From Neisseriaceae bacterium (GTDB lineage: Bacteria > Pseudomonadota > Gammaproteobacteria > Burkholderiales > Neisseriaceae), in contig JAFWUA010000026.1 of the NCBI GenBank assembly GCA_017518785.1, positions 1 to 18,265 of the forward strand: a DNA stretch of 18,265 bases, given 5' to 3'. The position numbers and the translations under genes were made by a program. Shown in pieces: positions 14,690 to 18,265 of the stretch. A model generated the notes under the pieces. It saw only the letters and a program-made list of their open reading frames with translations, did no database searches and had not been told where the DNA came from. Every line of letters begins with the position of its first letter. Positions within the stretch are counted from its first letter, which is position 1.

Positions 14690-14742
14690 ACCATTTTTCG
14701 GTTAAAATACCGCCTAAATTTTAATCCAGAGAGAAAACCGCA

Positions 14743-16755
14743 ATGGCTAAACCCGAGACCAAAACAGACGCATTTGTTCGCAAATTATTAGAACAAGCCA
14801 AAATTCAATTTGATGAGCAAGGTTCAGATATTAAAGAAGTCAATGATGCATTAAAAACAGCGTCTAAAAGCCAAAAAGGCAATGCAGGTTTTCCCGAATT
14901 TGTTGCCCAAGTCAAAGATTTTTTGCTTGTGATTGAAGACAAAGCCGATTTAGACAAACACTGTAAATACGCCCAAAATAAAGGCGATGAAATTGTGGGG
15001 GGGGGGGTATCGTACGCTCTTTCGCTTGATAAATCAAGCCCTGCAACCCAAAATTATGCGGTTAATGGGGCAGTTTGGTATGCCGAACATTTAGTTGAAA
15101 ACACCCATTTTAAGAAGATTTTTGCTTTTGGTGTTTCGGGTGATGAAAAACACCACAAAATTACGCCGTATTTTATTGATGAACGCAAAAATTTATTTGC
15201 ATTAGCAGAAATCGATAATTTTATTGATTTTAACGAACAAAACATTGAAGAATGTTATTTACGCAATGTTCTTAAAGAACCCACAAATAACGAAAAAGAA
15301 CTCAAAGAAATTCTCAAAGACGCAGCCGAATTACACGAAGCCTTGCGTAATTATGGCAACCTGAAAGACCAAGATAAACCCATGATTGTTTCAGGCATTT
15401 TATTAGCCTTATCTGAAATAAAGCATAAAAACTTCAAAATTGAAGACTTAAATGGCGATACCGTTAAAACAGACGGCGAAAAAATTTATAACGCCATTCG
15501 TGATAACTTAAAAAGAGCCAATGTTCAGCCAGAAGTTAAACGCGATAAAATCTTATCGCAATTTTCCTTAATTAAAGACAGTGCCAAACTTAATTTAATA
15601 GACAAACAATTAGCTAAAACACCGCTTAAATATTACACCGAATTTCTGCACGAACGATTATTTAACTCATTTATTGCCACACATTCTGCCGAAGATTATT
15701 TAGGGCGATTTTATGGCGAATTTATGAGTTATTCAGGCGGAGATGGACAAACATTAGGCATTGTTTTAACGCCCAAACACATTACCGAATTGTTTTGCGA
15801 CTTATTAGATTTACAACCCACCGACAATGTGCTTGACCCTTGCTGTGGCACAGGTGGTTTTTTAATTGCCGCAATGCACAAAATGTTGCAATTAGCCCAA
15901 GATGAAACACAAAAAAGCAATATCCGTAAAAATCAACTGCACGGTTTTGAATTGCAACCTGATATGTTCACCATCGCCACAACCAATATGATTTTAAGGG
16001 GAGATGGCAAAAGCAACTTATTAAACGATGATTTTCTATTACAAAGCCCAGAAGATTTAGGCTTAAAGGCTCTTACCGTAGGTATGATGAACCCGCCTTA
16101 TTCGCAAGCCAAAAAAAGTGGCGACACCAAATTATCGGAAATATCCTTTACCGAGCATTTATTAAACAGCCTATGTGTGGGCGGCAAATGTGCCGTGATT
16201 GTGCCACAATCCACAATGACAGGCGGCAACAGCAAAGCCCAAAAACAAATTAAAGAACAAATTTTGCAAAATCATACTTTGGAAGGTGTGATTACGCTTA
16301 ATCCTGCAACCTTTTACGGCGTAGGCGTTATGCCCTGCATTGCGATTTTTACTGCTCACGAGCCACACCCTGCAAACAAAATCTGCAAATTTATTAACTT
16401 TGAAGATGACGGTTATAAAGTTGCCCCACATATCGGCTTAATTGAAACCCCACAAGCCAAAAGCAAAAAACAACACCTGCTTGATGTGTGGTTTGATAAA
16501 GTGGAAGAACAAACCAAATTTTGCGTCAAAACCACGATTGAAGCCACAGATGAATGGCTACACAGTTTTTACTATTTTAATGACGAAATTCCCACAGAAG
16601 AAGATTTTGATAAAACCATATGTGATTATCTAACCTTTGAATTTTCAATGATTATGCAAGGCAGAGAATATTTATTTGCTGATAATCAACCTTTCAGGCA
16701 GCCTGAAACAGGGGTAGGCAGTAGCCAAAACAATCAAGGAGATGGAAATGAGTAA
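14743..16755 (+). CDS. BcgI-like restriction-modification subunit: nuclease plus adenine methyltransferase
   Basis: 670 residues. Residues 50-69 carry a PD-(D/E)xK-type nuclease motif: FPE with Glu52, then VIEDKAD with Glu65 and Lys67. A YAVNGAVWYAEHL..FGVSGDEKH segment typical of such N-terminal nuclease domains follows. The C-terminal half is an HsdM-like N6-adenine methyltransferase with DPCCGTGGF (365-373, AdoMet site) and NPPY (450-453, catalytic). A type I HsdM would lack the nuclease part, and there is no hsdR beside it. With its specificity partner this matches the two-gene type IIB layout of BcgI and gonococcal NgoAVIII. AGAGAG about 9 nt before ATG 14743 is a fair ribosome site. An 11-G tract at codons 85-89 makes expression phase-variable; this copy is in frame. 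A DUS near the 3' end encodes FRQPE. Confidence 0.9.
   Translation: MAKPETKTDAFVRKLLEQAKIQFDEQGSDIKEVNDALKTASKSQKGNAGFPEFVAQVKDFLLVIEDKADLDKHCKYAQNKGDEIVGGGVSYALSLDKSSPATQNYAVNGAVWYAEHLVENTHFKKIFAFGVSGDEKHHKITPYFIDERKNLFALAEIDNFIDFNEQNIEECYLRNVLKEPTNNEKELKEILKDAAELHEALRNYGNLKDQDKPMIVSGILLALSEIKHKNFKIEDLNGDTVKTDGEKIYNAIRDNLKRANVQPEVKRDKILSQFSLIKDSAKLNLIDKQLAKTPLKYYTEFLHERLFNSFIATHSAEDYLGRFYGEFMSYSGGDGQTLGIVLTPKHITELFCDLLDLQPTDNVLDPCCGTGGFLIAAMHKMLQLAQDETQKSNIRKNQLHGFELQPDMFTIATTNMILRGDGKSNLLNDDFLLQSPEDLGLKALTVGMMNPPYSQAKKSGDTKLSEISFTEHLLNSLCVGGKCAVIVPQSTMTGGNSKAQKQIKEQILQNHTLEGVITLNPATFYGVGVMPCIAIFTAHEPHPANKICKFINFEDDGYKVAPHIGLIETPQAKSKKQHLLDVWFDKVEEQTKFCVKTTIEATDEWLHSFYYFNDEIPTEEDFDKTICDYLTFEFSMIMQGREYLFADNQPFRQPETGVGSSQNNQGDGNE
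14997..15007 (+). repeat. Poly-G tract (11 G) in the RM gene, predicted phase-variation switch
   Basis: Eleven consecutive G residues encode the end of Val85, Gly86-88 and the start of Val89. With 12 G the frame ends at TGA 15027-15029 (about 95 residues). With 10 G it ends at TAG 15092-15094 (about 116 residues). Both remove the methyltransferase and the rest of the nuclease domain. Confidence 0.85.
16692..16708. repeat. DNA uptake sequence inside the RM gene
   Basis: Perfect 17-bp TTTCAGGCAGCCTGAAA near the 3' end. It is read in a frame that gives PFRQPE, in a low-complexity tail (ETGVGSSQNNQGDG). Confidence 0.9.
16736..16741 (+). promoter_or_regulatory. Ribosome binding site that fixes the specificity-subunit start
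   Basis: AAGGAG abuts ATG 16742 but lies 6 nt from ATG 16748, so the second ATG is the functional start. Confidence 0.7.
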
Positions 16756-17860
16756 GTTCAGTTTCAATTTAAATGATAGGAAGTGGGGAGAGTTTAATTT
16801 TATTGATATTTTTGTCATTAGAAGTGGTTTCTATAATAAAAAACCGCCATTAGAAGAAAATGGAACAATCCCATTTTTAGGTGCAACAGATAGCAATAAT
16901 GGCATAACTGAATTTTACTCATTAGAAAATATTGAAAGAAACAGTAAAATCGGATATGGAAAAAATGAACCATTATCGCAAAAAATATTTGACGGTAATT
17001 GTATTTGCGTTACTAATAACGGTTCAGTAGGTTATGCTTATTATCAGGCGATACCATTTACTTGTAGCCACGATGTTAATCCTTTGTATTTAAAAAATCA
17101 TCAACTAAATAAATTTATTGCACGATTTTTGATTTCTGCTATTGAAAAGCAAAGAGTTTGTTTTCAATATTCAAGAAAATGGCGACCGATAAGAATGAAA
17201 AAATCAAAAATCAAACTCCCCATAACCCAAAACGGTGAGCCTGACTACGCCTTTATGGAAAATTTTATTAAAGAAAGAATGTATTACAAACTCAAACAAT
17301 ACAACGACTATTTAGACAAGCAAATCGCACAATTTGCCTTTTCAGGCAGCCTGAAAGAAAAACAATGGGGCGAGTTTAGAATTGAAGATTTATTTCAAAT
17401 AAAATCAGGGAAAAGATTAACCAAAAGCAAAATGGTTTCAGGCAACACGCCTTTTATCGGCTCATCTGCCATTAACAATGGTGTTACTAATTTTATATCT
17501 AACCAAAATGTTTCATTAGACAAAAATGTATTAGGCGTTAATTACAACGGTAGTGTGGTAGAAAATTTCTATCACCCATACGAATGTTTATTTTCTGATG
17601 ATGTAAAAAGATTTCATCTCAAAAATCATACAAACAATAAACTGGTTTTGCTTTTTCTAAAAATGGTTATTCTTCAACAAAAAAATAAATTTATGTATGC
17701 GTATAAATTTAATGAACAAAGAATGAATAGGCAAACCGTTAAAGTTCCCATAACCCCAAACGGCGAACCTGATTACGCCTTTATGGAAAACTATACCCGC
17801 AATCTGATGCTCAAAAAATACAAAAAATACGCCCAATTGCGTTTGCAAGAATACGCATAA
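16748..17860 (+). CDS. Restriction-modification specificity subunit (S, two half-repeats)
   Basis: 370 residues. Provides DNA target recognition for the upstream nuclease-methyltransferase. It is built from two homologous halves. Each opens with WGEF(N/R)..D(I/L)F.I(R/K)SG, has a target-recognition region with GATDSNNGIT or GSSAINNGVT and (T/Y)NNGSV or NYNGSV, and closes with PIT(Q/P)NGEPDYAFMEN and a basic helix. Two different recognition domains predict a split, bipartite target. The size is near BcgI's S subunit and smaller than many type I HsdS. The halves are joined by QFAFSGSLKEKQWGEF, where SGSLK is DUS-encoded. The start overlaps the RM gene by 8 nt. No frameshift is seen. Confidence 0.92.
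   Translation: MSKFSFNLNDRKWGEFNFIDIFVIRSGFYNKKPPLEENGTIPFLGATDSNNGITEFYSLENIERNSKIGYGKNEPLSQKIFDGNCICVTNNGSVGYAYYQAIPFTCSHDVNPLYLKNHQLNKFIARFLISAIEKQRVCFQYSRKWRPIRMKKSKIKLPITQNGEPDYAFMENFIKERMYYKLKQYNDYLDKQIAQFAFSGSLKEKQWGEFRIEDLFQIKSGKRLTKSKMVSGNTPFIGSSAINNGVTNFISNQNVSLDKNVLGVNYNGSVVENFYHPYECLFSDDVKRFHLKNHTNNKLVLLFLKMVILQQKNKFMYAYKFNEQRMNRQTVKVPITPNGEPDYAFMENYTRNLMLKKYKKYAQLRLQEYA
17218..17261 (+). repeat. Specificity-gene internal repeat, copy 1
   Basis: 44 bp encoding PITQNGEPDYAFMEN; 40 of 44 bases match copy 2 at 17747-17790. With the DUS at 17340 it frames the second recognition domain. Confidence 0.85.
17340..17356. repeat. DNA uptake sequence at the domain junction of the specificity gene
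   Basis: Perfect 17-bp TTTCAGGCAGCCTGAAA in frame (FSGSLK), lying between the two half-repeats. Confidence 0.9.
17747..17790 (+). repeat. Specificity-gene internal repeat, copy 2
   Basis: Direct repeat of 17218-17261, encoding PITPNGEPDYAFMEN; the two copies start 529 bp apart. Confidence 0.85.
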
Positions 17861-17864
17861 AACA

Positions 17865-17881
17865 TTTCAGGCTGCCTGAAA
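17865..17881. repeat. DNA uptake sequence downstream of the specificity gene
   Basis: Perfect 17-bp TTTCAGGCTGCCTGAAA, 4 bp after the stop codon and just before the terminator. Confidence 0.9.
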
Positions 17882-17897
17882 CTTCTTTTCACAACAA

Positions 17898-17927
17898 AAA
17901 AACCGCAATCTTGCGACTGCGGTTTTT
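17898..17927. terminator. Bidirectional terminator between the specificity gene and aceA
   Basis: AAAAACCGCA (17898-17907) and TGCGGTTTTT (17918-17927) pair around a 10-nt loop. T runs on both strands allow it to serve the two convergent genes. Confidence 0.85.
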
Positions 17928-17950
17928 TATTGACTTCAATAAACCAAAGA

Positions 17951-18265
17951 TTAGTCGAATTGGTGAGAAGTGTTGTCTTTACCAGCGGCTTTCAGAGCGG
18001 CTGCACCTGCGAAGTATTCTTTGTGGTTATCGCCAATGTCTGAACCTGCCATATTTTGGTGTTTAACCGTAGCCAAGCCGTTGCGGATTTCGCGGCGTTG
18101 AACGCCTTGAACATACGCCAACATACCCAAGTCGCCGAAGTAGCCTTTTGCCAAGTCGTCTGTGGAAAGAGCGGCTGTGTGGTAAGTCGGCAAGGTAATC
18201 AAGTGATGGAAAATGCCTGCACGAGCGGACGCGTCTTTTTGGAAAGTGCGGATTTTTTCATCAGC
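17951..18265 (-). CDS. aceA: Isocitrate lyase AceA, C-terminal end
   Basis: The last 104 residues of a gene whose start lies beyond the right edge. Cleaves isocitrate to glyoxylate and succinate in the glyoxylate shunt. The visible part runs from ADEKIRTFQKDASARAGIF through HHLITLPTYHTAALSTDDLA to KHQNMAGSDIGDNHKEYFAG and ends at TAA 17953-17951. This C-terminus belongs to the longer (about 530-residue) isocitrate lyase subgroup of Pseudomonas and Neisseriaceae, not the E. coli type. The DNA is visibly richer in G+C than the block from 2.3 to 13.3 kb. Confidence 0.9.
   Translation of the reverse strand, partial: ADEKIRTFQKDASARAGIFHHLITLPTYHTAALSTDDLAKGYFGDLGMLAYVQGVQRREIRNGLATVKHQNMAGSDIGDNHKEYFAGAAALKAAGKDNTSHQFD

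Larger units (their letters stand above)
14429..14742. other. Repeat-filled gap between the toxin gene and the RM operon
   Basis: Holds an eroded element-B-like palindrome, two DUS copies and a double hairpin. A 78-codon plus-strand frame through it (14555-14791) is only repeat sequence read as protein. CGGTTAAAATACCG (14699-14712) includes a TAAAAT that could be the RM -10, but no -35 fits. Confidence 0.55.

Noticed and set aside
14555..14791. 78-codon plus-strand frame with two SGSLK segments
   Set aside because: The SGSLK parts are DUS copies and the middle is the double hairpin; it runs out of frame into the RM gene.
14743..16755. Classical type I HsdM with a lost hsdR
   Set aside because: The N-terminal nuclease motif in the same protein makes a separate R subunit unnecessary; I prefer the BcgI-like reading.
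1..18265. CRISPR array, tRNA, rRNA, integrase or prophage genes
   Set aside because: No regularly spaced identical repeats, cloverleaf-forming sequence or recombinase frame was found on reading the window.

Overview
The window is from a member of the Neisseriaceae. The strongest sign is seven perfect copies of the 17-bp near-palindrome TTTCAGGC(A/T)GCCTGAAA. This contains the DNA uptake sequence (DUS) dialects AGGCTGCCTGAA and AGGCAGCCTGAA known from Simonsiella and Kingella relatives. Gene content agrees: a TspA/FimV homologue followed by truA and trpF, a tsaE-amiC pair, a DedA protein very close to the enterobacterial one, MetE, and a long-type isocitrate lyase. The DNA is AT-rich, and glnE most of all (judged by eye). 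I would not name a species.

Layout. 1-1454 (-): 5' two thirds of metE. 1582-2244 (-): dedA with a good promoter. 2245-2676: intergenic, with an inverted pair of DUS-like 12-mers and a MITE-like element. 2677-3423 (+): a stand-alone amino-acid ABC permease. 3704-6475 (+): fimV/tspA from a TTG start, followed by a terminator. 6476-7098: repeat-rich gap. 7099-11218 (+): truA-trpF-glnE, tightly packed. 11219-11492: MITE and promoter. 11493-13339 (+): tsaE-amiC, overlapping. 13340-13742: eroded repeats. 13809-14428 (+): Phd/PIN toxin-antitoxin pair with a palindromic operator. 14429-14742: repeats. 14743-17860 (+): a two-gene restriction-modification system. 17951-18265 (-): 3' end of aceA.

The restriction system looks like a BcgI-type (type IIB) system rather than a classical type I one. 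One polypeptide carries an N-terminal nuclease motif (PE, then EDK) and an adenine methyltransferase (DPCCGTGGF, NPPY). The second gene is a duplicated specificity subunit, and no hsdR or helicase gene is next to it. A run of 11 G residues at codons 85-89, just after the nuclease motif, keeps the gene in frame here. Loss or gain of one G stops translation within about 30 codons. This predicts an ON/OFF switch acting on cleavage and methylation together.

The second notable observation is another DUS-like 12-mer, AGTCTGCCGGAA, with nine exact copies and two one-mismatch copies, all between 2292 and 11737. It differs from AGGCTGCCTGAA at two positions. The standard DUS occurs only outside that block (621-1051 and 13721-17881). 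The two words partition the window without overlap. This suggests either a new DUS dialect or a chromosome that is a mosaic of two dialects.
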